Shown here: positions 45,250 through 54,060 of the stretch, one piece after another
How positions within the stretch are numbered: position 1 is the stretch's first letter
How the letters are laid out: each line of letters starts with the position of its first letter
Assembly (NCBI GenBank): GCA_028867335.1
Contig: JAGWGN010000003.1
Span: 1 to 62,553, forward strand
Length of the DNA: 62,553 nucleotides
Source: Microcaldota archaeon
GTDB taxonomy: Archaea > Micrarchaeota > Micrarchaeia > Micrarchaeales > CABMGC01
Direction of reading: 5' to 3'
The notes under the pieces: model-generated
The model's database searches: none
The model's input: the letters and a program-made list of their open reading frames with translations, nothing else
What the model was told of the DNA's origin: nothing
Program-made: the position numbers and the translations under genes

Positions 45250-45374
45250 CGCCAGGGTAGGGATTTGAACCCTAAAGCCCGTGAGGGCACCGGTTTGCTT
45301 GTCGCATCATCTCCGAAGATCAGCTCTTGAGAGAATCTCAAGACCGGCGCGTTACCGGATTCTGCCACCCTGGC
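45250..45374 (-). tRNA. tRNA-Ser(TGA) with a 41-nt intron at 37/38 (intron 45296-45336)
   Basis: GCCAGGG/CCCTGGC acceptor, anticodon stem CCGGT/ACCGG, BHB with CTTG/CAAG central helix and 3-nt bulges AGA and CAA; spliced length 84 nt; discriminator G. Confidence 0.85.
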
Positions 45375-45482
45375 ACTACACTCTTTTGCGCGTGCAGTTT
45401 TATAACCATTTCTGGCTAGGCGTTCTGGGGCATTAAACGTATACTGGGAAATACTTATTAACAGCCAAATCAAAGCAGAAGC

Positions 45483-46172
45483 ATGGTAGGGACACGAAAG
45501 ATCTGCGCGGCAATAATGCCGCAGAGCACACACGAACTTCGGGGAATGCTTAAGGAAGCTGCAAGGCAACGGCCAGATTACCTTGAGCTTAGGCTCGACA
45601 GACTACAGGTGCAGGAGATTTCTAGTTCCTTGGCAGAGTTGGGAAGTATCAGGGCAGCAAATACGGTTCTTACTTTGAGAAGCAAAGAGGAGGGAGGGCA
45701 CTACGAAGGAGGCGACATGGAAAGGGCGAAGATTCTTGATATACTCACCAAACAAAACGCTATGTTCGTTGACGTTGAGGAGCCTTTTGCTAGAAGAAAC
45801 AGGGTTATTGTGAAAAGGATGAGGGAGGACGGAGCACGGGTTCTTTTATCATACCACAACTTTTACACGACGCCCATACCTAGAGTGCTAGGCAACCTGT
45901 GTGGCGAAATGCTTGAGAGAGGGGACGTTGCGAAAATAGTAACGACCGCCAACACGGCATTAGACAACCTGAAAATATTCAGGCTCTACGAGATGGCGAA
46001 TGCGGACGGGAAGCTACTTTCTTTTGCAATGGGGGAGTTGGGGCAGATATCCAGGATAATGAGCATAACGCACTACGGAGCTCCATTCACCTACTGCTCG
46101 CTTGGAGAGCCCATCGCCACAGGAATGCTGAGCATAAAGAAAATGAGGGGAATAATCAGGCACTTGCCGTGA
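45483..46172 (+). CDS. aroD: 3-dehydroquinate dehydratase type I
   Basis: DYLELRLDRLQ, TLRSKEEGGHYEG, VLLSYHNF, VAKIVTTAN, GAPFTYCSL. Confidence 0.9.
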   Translation: MVGTRKICAAIMPQSTHELRGMLKEAARQRPDYLELRLDRLQVQEISSSLAELGSIRAANTVLTLRSKEEGGHYEGGDMERAKILDILTKQNAMFVDVEEPFARRNRVIVKRMREDGARVLLSYHNFYTTPIPRVLGNLCGEMLERGDVAKIVTTANTALDNLKIFRLYEMANADGKLLSFAMGELGQISRIMSITHYGAPFTYCSLGEPIATGMLSIKKMRGIIRHLP

Positions 46173-46569
46173 GCTTTGAGGTGCAGTTCGGGCACCTTGT
46201 CGCCTTTATGTTGATCGTGGAGAAACAGTACCTGCACTGCTTGGTCGAGATGCTCTCTGATTTGAGCTTCGACTCTATTCTCGAGAGCGGCTTTATTATG
46301 AAGAAGAAGAGCACGAATGCTATCACCACAAAGTTGATTATCGCATTGATGAACTCCCCGTAGGTTATCGTGCTGCCATTCACCACAACTGCGAGGTTTG
46401 CTACGTTTATGTGGCCAGGGATTCCTATGATCGGCGTGATTATGTTAGTGATGAAGGAGGTGACCACCGCGTTGAAGGCAACTCCGAACACCACCGCTGT
46501 TGCAAGGCCGACTACGTTCCCTTTGGAGATGAAGTCTTTGAACTCTGTCATCACAGTCTTGAAACTCAT
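46156..46569 (-). CDS. mscL: Large-conductance mechanosensitive channel with C-terminal zinc ribbon
   Basis: FKDFISKGNVVGLATAVVFGVAFNAVVTSFITNIITPIIG; CRYCFSTINIKATRCPNC. Confidence 0.92.
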   Translation of the reverse strand: MSFKTVMTEFKDFISKGNVVGLATAVVFGVAFNAVVTSFITNIITPIIGIPGHINVANLAVVVNGSTITYGEFINAIINFVVIAFVLFFFIIKPLSRIESKLKSESISTKQCRYCFSTINIKATRCPNCTSKLTASA

Positions 46570-46605
46570 TTGTTCACCATGCTTGCATCATGTTTTTGAG
46601 CAGTC

Positions 46606-46680
46606 TGCTCCCGCCGGGATTTGAACCCGGGTCTCTAGCGTGAGAGGCTAACGTCCTTGACCGGACTAGACGACAGGAGC
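46606..46680 (-). tRNA. tRNA-Glu(CTC)
   Basis: GCTCCTG/CGGGAGC acceptor, anticodon stem TTAGC/GCTAG with loop CTCTCAC, T-arm CCGGGTTCAAATCCCGG. Confidence 0.9.
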
Positions 46681-46742
46681 ACTGACTTTTCCTAGGTAAT
46701 ATGCCTAAACTGCTTAATAAACTTGATGGTTTTGTAGGCGTT

Positions 46743-46767
46743 CCGAACGATTTATAAGAATGTTCGG
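46743..46767. promoter_or_regulatory. Inverted repeat CCGAAC-N13-GTTCGG around TATA box (gatttataagaat)
   Basis: Perfect 6-bp arms; ATG 46782 lies 14 nt downstream. Confidence 0.45.
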
Positions 46768-46781
46768 CAGATTAGAGTAGT

Positions 46782-47315
46782 ATGGCAGCATCCCATCTTG
46801 ACAGCAGGGAATTCCGCGACGGACTTCTAGGGACGGGGATTGCGGCAATCGGCCTTTTGCTCCTCTACTCCTTGATCGTAACGACTAACTACAGCCAGCT
46901 CTCAAATTCGATAGACAACCTATTTGTGGTCCAGCCGCCGATAAGATTCTACGTGAACGTGACGCCAATAAACTATCTGGGGCTTACCCACGTCGCGCTC
47001 AGCCAGAATTTCTGCCCGGAAAGCAACACGACAATTAAGCAGGCAGCGGCGAACTTCAGGCTAAACTACTACGTAAACGCAACTCCGGGGCAGGGATTCG
47101 CCTACTCGCTGGTATACGACCCGACGCAGATGAACATCACAAGGGTTGTTGTCCTTCCCCCTTTCAAGCTTGACTACTACTGGAACCACAAAATGAACGT
47201 CTCCGACTGTGTCGGATACCCTAATGCGCTTGAGAACTTCACCATGGTGATCCAGGCGCCGAACTCGACCTATGTCGGTAGCTTCTACGCGGTCGTCTTC
47301 GCCGATAAGAAGTAG
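46782..47315 (+). CDS. Membrane-anchored surface protein of unknown function
   Basis: N-terminal TM segment LLGTGIAAIGLLLLYSLIV; several N-x-S/T sequons. Confidence 0.75.
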   Translation: MAASHLDSREFRDGLLGTGIAAIGLLLLYSLIVTTNYSQLSNSIDNLFVVQPPIRFYVNVTPINYLGLTHVALSQNFCPESNTTIKQAAANFRLNYYVNATPGQGFAYSLVYDPTQMNITRVVVLPPFKLDYYWNHKMNVSDCVGYPNALENFTMVIQAPNSTYVGSFYAVVFADKK

Positions 47316-47384
47316 GCAGTTCCGCTAATGTGATAGCAATTTATCCCTTCGCAGCCCATACTGTTTGTTTCTATTTGTGATCTC

Positions 47385-48605
47385 ATGCCTCTTGCAGAAA
47401 AGTACGCACCAACGACGCTAAACCAGATGGTCGGCAACGAGGACTCGGTGGAGAGGCTCATGAAGTTTGCGATGGAATCGCACGGGCCGGGGACCCGCAG
47501 GCCGCTTCTTCTCTACGGGCCTTCAGGGACCGGGAAGACGACCGCTGCGCACGCGCTGGCGTACTCCAACGGCTTTGAGATACTCGAGATGAACGCAAGC
47601 GACTACCGCGACGCAGCGACGCTCAGCAACACCCTGATTCCGGCGAGCAAGTCCTCGGGCCTTTTCTCGAGGAAGCTGATAATAATACTAGACGAGATTG
47701 ACGAGCGCTCCGACAAGTTCGATGCGGGCTCTGAGAAGGTGATAATGCAGCTTGTCAAGGAGTCGAGGCACCCGATAATATTCATAGCAAGCGACTTCTG
47801 GGACAGGAAGATAAGCTTCCTGAGGGAATCCGTCGACAAGATTGAGTTCAAGAGGGTCAACAAGGAGGAGATAAGGAAGCTGATGAAGACGATCGTGAAG
47901 AAGGAAGGTGCAGAAATCAGCGACCAGACAATAGATCAGCTTGTGGCAAGGTCGAACGGGGACATACGCGGAGGCCTAAACGACCTAGAGGTGATGATGG
48001 GCGGCGTTCCGGAGCTCATCGAGAACCTTGGGATGCGGGACAGAAAGCTCGAGGTTTACGGTGTGCTCGACAAGATATTCCTCACGCGGAACTTTGATAC
48101 CGCCAGGGAAGCGGGGATGAACACGGACCTAGACAGCGACATGCTGATAAACTGGGTCGACGAGAACGTGCCCAACAGGTACACCTGGAAGCTGGACCTG
48201 ATTTCCGCATACGGCAACCTGGCGAGGGCCAGCTTCTTTTTGGGGCAGGCGAGCCGCAAGAGCTACTACGGATACCTGCGCTACTCGAGCATACTGATGA
48301 CAAGCGGGGTTTCGCTTGCGCCGAGCGGGGAGGTGAGCTACATGAAGAACTACGCCTTCCCGAACAACATAAAGCAGCTCAGCAAAAGCAAGGCAAGCCG
48401 CAACGCGGTCTCGGGCGCGATAGTGAAGCTTGTCTACGCCCTGCACGCAAGCAAGAAGGACATCTTCAACGGATACCTCCAGCTGCTCAAGGCGATGATA
48501 AAGGAGGGTACAAAGGAATATGGCGAGGAAAAGACGTTCGAATTCTTCCAGAGGACCTACTCCCTTGAGAAGGATGACATCAAGGCGATCCTTGCATCTA
48601 ATTAG
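47385..48605 (+). CDS. rfcL: Replication factor C large subunit
   Basis: LAEKYAPTTLNQMVGNEDSVERLMKF, LLYGPSGTGKTTAAHALA, IIILDEIDE. Confidence 0.93.
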   Translation: MPLAEKYAPTTLNQMVGNEDSVERLMKFAMESHGPGTRRPLLLYGPSGTGKTTAAHALAYSNGFEILEMNASDYRDAATLSNTLIPASKSSGLFSRKLIIILDEIDERSDKFDAGSEKVIMQLVKESRHPIIFIASDFWDRKISFLRESVDKIEFKRVNKEEIRKLMKTIVKKEGAEISDQTIDQLVARSNGDIRGGLNDLEVMMGGVPELIENLGMRDRKLEVYGVLDKIFLTRNFDTAREAGMNTDLDSDMLINWVDENVPNRYTWKLDLISAYGNLARASFFLGQASRKSYYGYLRYSSILMTSGVSLAPSGEVSYMKNYAFPNNIKQLSKSKASRNAVSGAIVKLVYALHASKKDIFNGYLQLLKAMIKEGTKEYGEEKTFEFFQRTYSLEKDDIKAILASN

Positions 48606-49125
48606 GCATCTTCGGATCCCGCTTGAGCGGGTCGCGCATCAAAAAGAGCATATCGCCGGCATGCGCCTGGTTGAAGCGGACGAGTTTCTCATTCACGATT
48701 ATCAGGTCCTTGAGCCTGATACCCATCTGGGCGATCTTGGTCTCGGGGCTTTTCTTTATCTCGCTTGGCTCGATCTCAAAACGCTCTTCCAAAACGACGC
48801 GGCCCTTGATCAGATTTATGTTTAGGAACTCGATTGAGAGGACTGAGAGGTACCCCAGGCTCTTCATGAGTATTTTGCCCTCGAGCTCCGTCTGTATTCC
48901 AACCGCATACACGCAGCCCGCAATCCTCGAATCCGCGGTGAACGCATGGCCCAGGCTCAGATTGAAATACGAGTTGTTTGAGAAAACCGGAGTCTCGTTA
49001 AGAAAATCTGTTTTGGTGGAGTAGATGCTCTTGCTTCCCGAGACATCGAATACCTGCACAGAGCTTTCCTGCTGCTTTGTCCGGATTGTCGCGATCTGCT
49101 TTGATGCAAATGACAGTTGGTCCAC
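48598..49125 (-). CDS. Protein of unknown function (175 aa)
   Basis: ORF directly after pheT (stop of pheT at 49126), co-directional. Confidence 0.65.
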   Translation of the reverse strand: MDQLSFASKQIATIRTKQQESSVQVFDVSGSKSIYSTKTDFLNETPVFSNNSYFNLSLGHAFTADSRIAGCVYAVGIQTELEGKILMKSLGYLSVLSIEFLNINLIKGRVVLEERFEIEPSEIKKSPETKIAQMGIRLKDLIIVNEKLVRFNQAHAGDMLFLMRDPLKRDPKMPN

Positions 49126-50751
49126 CTACAGGCTAATCTCAAAGGCTATCGTCGGCTCCTCGATCCCGAAGTTGCTTAGAACCTCTGGATGGACTTCCCC
49201 GAAGACTCCTATGTTTTTGCCCTTAAGGATAACTGATGCGCACCTACCCTCTATAAAACTTCTGTGCGAATTCTCCTTGATCTGGTACTCTATCCGCATG
49301 CTCTGCAGGACCGCCTCTACTACGGCCTTGATCTGGTTGAAGTTTGACTTGGGGTCCGTGATCACTCCGGCAAGCATCTGATTCTCATTTACCTGGCCCG
49401 AGATGCCAAAGACAAAATCAAGCTCGAATATCCTCTGCGGCATCTTCTCGTGCACCGACATCCCGATGTTGCCGAGCAGCGACGGAAGAAGGGAGGTCCT
49501 CAGCATCGTGAGCTTCTGCATCTTTGCATCCTTGACGCGTACATACTTTGAATCGTGATCCTTGAGCCTCATGCTGTCAAAGTCCTGCCTCTCGCTTGTC
49601 AGATACGAGTTTAGCATCTCGCTAAAGCCGAGGCCCACCATGACTTCCGAAAGCTCCCTGCTGCGCCTGGTGGCATCCTCTATCTCGCCCATCTGCTCCG
49701 AGTAAATGGAGACTGCCTGGATGAAGTCGTACCCGTATGCGATTGCAATGTCCTCTATCACATCCTGCTCGTTGAGTATGTCAAGGCGATACTCGGGGAT
49801 CCTAAAGCGTATGTTCCTGCCGACCAGCGCTGCCTCGTACCCCATCTTGTTTGCAAGAGAGATCACGTTGTTGAATCCGATTATGACGCCTATCTGGCCC
49901 TCGATCTTTATCAGCGGTATCTCAATGTTCGCGGAGGACATCTTCGGAAGTATGACGCTTGATCCCTTATATGAGACCTTCACCTTCTCGACGCTTGCGC
50001 CCAGGTCGAGGAACATTGCTGCGAAGAGGTCCGCCGACTTCTCGACGATGTATCTTGATGTGCCAGTTATCTCAATCAGGAGATTCTTCGTGGAGCCTGT
50101 GACCTTCGTCCTCTCGGAGTTTAGTATTGGGACAAACGAGATTGTGCCGTTTGCGTCCTTGAGCACTGGGTAGAGCTTTGAGTCCCCGATCGTGCCTGCG
50201 TACGCCATCCCCTTCTCGTTCCTCTTTAGTATCTCGCTGAGCTTCATCTTCCTTGAAATGCCTAGCGCCAGGAACTCCTCATCCTTCACCGCATCATACG
50301 TGAGATTTCCCGCTATCTGGTCCAGGTCGTGGAGCCCTATCGCAAGCCTCTTTCGGTTCCTCCCGTAGTTTGATGCGAACTTCTCAGTGAATGCGAGAAG
50401 GTGCTTGAGGCTCTGCTCGTCAAACTTCATTCCCTTGACAACCATTCCAGAAATGAACGGCCTTAAGCCCTCGATTTCGCCTCCGACCGAGATTTCGAGC
50501 GCCGGGGCATTTCCCTTTATCACATACTTTAGCTTCTTGCTCTTGTGCATGAAGTTCTTCAGCGCCCTTGCAAAGCCCACAATGTCGACAACGTCGGGCC
50601 TGTTTGCGGGCAGCGCGATCCCGACCTCCTCCTTTGTGCTCGTCTCGACCTCAAATCCCATCTTCTCGATGTGCATGGCGAGCTTTTTTTCGTCAAGCCT
50701 TAGGCCAAGCAGCCTGAAGAGGTAATTTTTGTTGAATGTTACGTTTACCAT
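49126..50751 (-). CDS. pheT: Phenylalanyl-tRNA synthetase beta subunit
   Basis: IALPANRPDVVDIVGFARAL, EQDVIEDIAIAYGYDFI, FGEVHPEVLSNFGI. Confidence 0.95.
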   Translation of the reverse strand: MVNVTFNKNYLFRLLGLRLDEKKLAMHIEKMGFEVETSTKEEVGIALPANRPDVVDIVGFARALKNFMHKSKKLKYVIKGNAPALEISVGGEIEGLRPFISGMVVKGMKFDEQSLKHLLAFTEKFASNYGRNRKRLAIGLHDLDQIAGNLTYDAVKDEEFLALGISRKMKLSEILKRNEKGMAYAGTIGDSKLYPVLKDANGTISFVPILNSERTKVTGSTKNLLIEITGTSRYIVEKSADLFAAMFLDLGASVEKVKVSYKGSSVILPKMSSANIEIPLIKIEGQIGVIIGFNNVISLANKMGYEAALVGRNIRFRIPEYRLDILNEQDVIEDIAIAYGYDFIQAVSIYSEQMGEIEDATRRSRELSEVMVGLGFSEMLNSYLTSERQDFDSMRLKDHDSKYVRVKDAKMQKLTMLRTSLLPSLLGNIGMSVHEKMPQRIFELDFVFGISGQVNENQMLAGVITDPKSNFNQIKAVVEAVLQSMRIEYQIKENSHRSFIEGRCASVILKGKNIGVFGEVHPEVLSNFGIEEPTIAFEISL

Positions 50752-50755
50752 GATA

Positions 50756-52234
50756 TCACAGCGTCTTCCTGGACCTTATCCATCCCACTCCGTTGTTGTA
50801 TAGGTCAGGCAGCCTCTCTATATCCTTGTCTGTTATCAGCAGCAATCTCTCGACGCTTGCTCCCCATGCGAGCACCGTGATGTTCTTCTTTGCTATTCCT
50901 GTTATCTCCCTTCTGAGCATTCCGCATCCGGCGACCTCAAGCCACTCCTTGCGCTCCTCGTGGTATGCGTACATCTCTGCGCCCGGCTCGACGAACGGGA
51001 AGTATGCTGGCTTGAACTTCACCTTCAGCCCAAGACTCTTGTAGATCTTTGTGAGCGTGTCGAATAGGTTTGCGAGCGTCAGGTTTTCCCCCACGATTAT
51101 CCCGTCTGTTTGGTAGAAGTCTGGCAGGTGCTTGTAGTCAATGTTCTCGTTCCTAAACACCCGGCCTACCGAGAAAAGCTTGAGCGGAAGCTTGTACTCT
51201 TTGTACTTGGAGAGGTTGTAGAGCTCCTGGATTGAGACCGTGGTTGTCTGGGTCCTGAGTACCGCCTGCATCGCGACCTGCTCTAGCCAGTCGCTCTTCC
51301 AGGCCTGCTCGTGCTCCTCCTTCACCTTGCCCATCACCTTCCTGTCGAGAATCTCGATCTGCGATGGATTAGATAGGTAGAACGTGTCCTGCACCTCCCT
51401 TGCGGGGTGGTCCTGCGGGGTGAAGAGCGTGTCGAAGTTCCAGAATGCCGGGATCACGACAGGGCCGGAGATCTCCTTGAAGCCCATGTTGGTGTATGTG
51501 TCCTTGACGCTGTTGATAGCCCTTCTCAGCGGATGAAGCTTTGCCGGAATCTCGCTCTCGACCGGTACGTTTATGTCGTATGCCTTGAACTTCTTCCCCT
51601 TCCAGCTGCGGGTTGCTATCGCCTTCTTGTCCAGAGCATCGATCTCGCCCTCGTGCTTTGTCTCGGCTGTAAGGAGCTCCTTTCCCTTCGGGTTTATCGT
51701 GATGCTCGTGATCTCGTTTCTCCTCTCGGTGACAATCAGCTTCCTTTTCAGGAGGTTTTCCACCTCCTGCTTTTTCTCCTTTAGCATCATAGTGAATAGG
51801 CTTGGGTTCTCGCCGAGTTTCTTTAGAACATACTCCTCCCCGATTCCCTTGGAGATCGCCTCCTTTCCCTTTGCGGTGAGGATTATGATTCCTTTCTCGA
51901 TTGCGATGAGCTCCTTTGTCTTTGCCCACTGAAGGCCTATCCTTGACTGAGGGTCGCCTAGGGTCCTTATCTCAATCGACTTCTTTGAGAGCTTTTGTAT
52001 GAGCGCCGTTTCCGGAAGCTGCGATGAGGCGTAGAGCTTCCCTTCCTCGGTCAGTGAGACCGACTCGCTTTCCTTTCTTGCCATCGTTATTGCGCCAGAC
52101 TTTGAGAGGCCCTCGATTGCCCAGAGGACTCCGTCCCTTCCTGTCCCGCTCTTCTCGACCAGCTGCTCGAGCGAGAGGGGCTTGCCAGGCTCTAGGCACT
52201 TTAGCACGGCTATTTCGTATCTATGCAAATTCAC
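50756..52234 (-). CDS. pheS: Phenylalanyl-tRNA synthetase alpha subunit
   Basis: MGFKEISGPVVIPAFWNFDTLFTPQDHPAREVQDTFYL, FQ-type motif LPDFYQTDGIIVG, WLEVAGCGMLRRE. Confidence 0.96.
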   Translation of the reverse strand: MNLHRYEIAVLKCLEPGKPLSLEQLVEKSGTGRDGVLWAIEGLSKSGAITMARKESESVSLTEEGKLYASSQLPETALIQKLSKKSIEIRTLGDPQSRIGLQWAKTKELIAIEKGIIILTAKGKEAISKGIGEEYVLKKLGENPSLFTMMLKEKKQEVENLLKRKLIVTERRNEITSITINPKGKELLTAETKHEGEIDALDKKAIATRSWKGKKFKAYDINVPVESEIPAKLHPLRRAINSVKDTYTNMGFKEISGPVVIPAFWNFDTLFTPQDHPAREVQDTFYLSNPSQIEILDRKVMGKVKEEHEQAWKSDWLEQVAMQAVLRTQTTTVSIQELYNLSKYKEYKLPLKLFSVGRVFRNENIDYKHLPDFYQTDGIIVGENLTLANLFDTLTKIYKSLGLKVKFKPAYFPFVEPGAEMYAYHEERKEWLEVAGCGMLRREITGIAKKNITVLAWGASVERLLLITDKDIERLPDLYNNGVGWIRSRKTL

Positions 52235-53004
52235 ACCTTAGTGTTTGAGACCCTTATGTAGAGGTATACCAAGAGTGCGATCGCCACTACCGCGAGGATC
52301 ACCAAAAGCAGCGAGATGTAGTTGGTGTAGATCCCGCTGAAGAACGCCGAGACCTCCTGCCCAGGCGACTGGGTGATTATGTAGGAGAACGTGAAAGAGG
52401 ATAGGGGCTCCTGGCTATACCATGAGAAGAGCGTGGAACCGGTGTAGTTGCTGATGAAGCTGAGGACCGGGAAGTCCGGGACCGGGTAGATCGAGACGAT
52501 CTGGGCGCCCTTTGGGACGACGATGTTGAGCTTCGAGGCCTGGGAGAGGCTCTGGCCGCTCGCCGTGTGCACGAAGTTGAAGACGCTGTTGTTGAAGTCG
52601 TACTGGAACTTCCTTGGGGCTATGGCGGTTATTGTCGTTACATTGCTCACGTAGTAGTTTAACGTTAGCTGCGCGAACCCGTTTCCCTGCGCATAGTTTA
52701 TCGGGCCAGGGAGGAACGCGAAGCCGTAGATGCTCGACTTGGGGTTTAGTATGTGCTCGACAAGCAGGTTGGTGTTTAGCGCGGCCTGCCAGTTTGAGAT
52801 CGTGAAGTTTATCGCCTGCCTGTCCTGAAGGTACTGGGCGATCGAGGAGTTGGAGATGAAAAGGTTTAGCGACTCGACCACGTGCGCGCTCCCGTTGTTG
52901 TTTAGCACGACCGTGGTGTTTAGGTAGGTGACGTTGAAGTACGCGTTTACGTTCAGCATAGCAAAGCAGAGAAGCAGTAGTACTGGAATTGCTATTTTTA
53001 TCAT
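52231..53004 (-). CDS. Secreted/surface protein with signal peptide and C-terminal TM anchor, unknown function
   Basis: MIKIAIPVLLLLCFAMLNVNAYF signal; C-terminal ISLLLVILAVVAIALLVYLYIRV; many N-x-S/T. Confidence 0.75.
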   Translation of the reverse strand: MIKIAIPVLLLLCFAMLNVNAYFNVTYLNTTVVLNNNGSAHVVESLNLFISNSSIAQYLQDRQAINFTISNWQAALNTNLLVEHILNPKSSIYGFAFLPGPINYAQGNGFAQLTLNYYVSNVTTITAIAPRKFQYDFNNSVFNFVHTASGQSLSQASKLNIVVPKGAQIVSIYPVPDFPVLSFISNYTGSTLFSWYSQEPLSSFTFSYIITQSPGQEVSAFFSGIYTNYISLLLVILAVVAIALLVYLYIRVSNTKV

Positions 53005-53013
53005 CTGGACCCC

Positions 53014-53039
53014 AATAGTAGTATTCCCCAACTACTATT
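53014..53039 (-). promoter_or_regulatory. Perfect 9-bp inverted repeat AATAGTAGT-N8-ACTACTATT in the promoter of the 258-aa surface protein
   Basis: Arms 53014-53022 and 53031-53039, overlapping the TATA-like element and start region. Confidence 0.5.
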
Positions 53040-53068
53040 TTTAAGGGTATTGTTTGCCTTTTCTCCGC

Positions 53069-53983
53069 CTAGAACGAATTTGTGCTTGCGTTGAAGAAAG
53101 AGGTCACCAGCCCGTTGTCTATCGGCTCCCCCTTCCTTATCATATAGATCCCGTTGTCTAGATGGAGTATGTAGCTGTAGAGCTTGCTCTCGTGCTTCCC
53201 CCCGTCCCTTAAGACCTCGATTAGGCTGCTCATGTGCTCTATGAAATCAATTGCGTTGTCTGCGATTACGTATCCCCCGACCTTGAGCTTTGGAAGAACT
53301 CTCCTGAGATATTCCGCGTAATTCTGCTTGTCTGCATCAAGGAAGACCATGTCAATTGGTCTATGCCAGCTATCAAGGACCTCTGAGATTGTTCCGCGGA
53401 GCTGCACAATGTTGTCGATTCCCGCAGCCTCGATGTTTTTGCTTGCCATTCCGATCTTTAGCATCGACATATCTGCAGTATGGACTATGCCGTCGTTTTC
53501 CTTTACCCCCATCGCCTGCCAGATTCCTGAGTATCCTGCAGATGTCCCGAGCTCGAGTATCTCACGCGCCTTCGTCTGCTTTGCCATATGATAGAGGAAG
53601 AGTCCGGTCCTTCTCGGGATCTGCCAGAGCCTCATCTCGTTGTTTGGCATCCATACCTTACGCTCCTCTGCCGTGAGCTTCTCCTGTTTTATTGCCCATG
53701 TGGAGTTGAGCTTCTCGAGCCTTCGAAGTACTTTGTCCACCTTTTCTGGAACATTTATGTTGTGGATAAGCTGCAGGTTCTTTGCTGATACATTCGGAGG
53801 TACCACAAGGCCCTCGGGATAAAACTTGAAATGGGCCACGCTGTGGGCGCCATCCTTTGCGATTTTGCGCTTAAGAGAGATCAAGGCCTTTGCGCCTTCT
53901 GTAAAGTCCTCTTTTGTTTCCAAAACAGATGATTGCCCCTTTGGCTTACGCTCATGATTGTTTTTTGTTCCCACAGTCCCCAC
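53069..53983 (-). CDS. SAM-dependent O-methyltransferase (CCoAOMT-like family)
   Basis: REILELGTSAGYSGIWQAMG, IDMVFLDADKQNYAEYLRRVLPKLKVGGYVIADN; GTG start inferred because TATA (tttatatat) lies inside the longer ORF. Confidence 0.82.
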   Translation of the reverse strand: MGTVGTKNNHERKPKGQSSVLETKEDFTEGAKALISLKRKIAKDGAHSVAHFKFYPEGLVVPPNVSAKNLQLIHNINVPEKVDKVLRRLEKLNSTWAIKQEKLTAEERKVWMPNNEMRLWQIPRRTGLFLYHMAKQTKAREILELGTSAGYSGIWQAMGVKENDGIVHTADMSMLKIGMASKNIEAAGIDNIVQLRGTISEVLDSWHRPIDMVFLDADKQNYAEYLRRVLPKLKVGGYVIADNAIDFIEHMSSLIEVLRDGGKHESKLYSYILHLDNGIYMIRKGEPIDNGLVTSFFNASTNSF

Positions 53984-54060
53984 ACTATAGCATATGAATT
54001 TCCTGATATATAAACGTTTTCCGATAGCAAAATGGCCCCTTTTAAAGCTTTTGTGGAAGA

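Noticed and set aside
45250-45374. Initial reading of the minus-strand tRNA as tRNA-Leu
   Set aside because: Anticodon stem CCGGT/ACCGG with BHB splice sites gives anticodon TGA, and the discriminator is G, so serine is better supported
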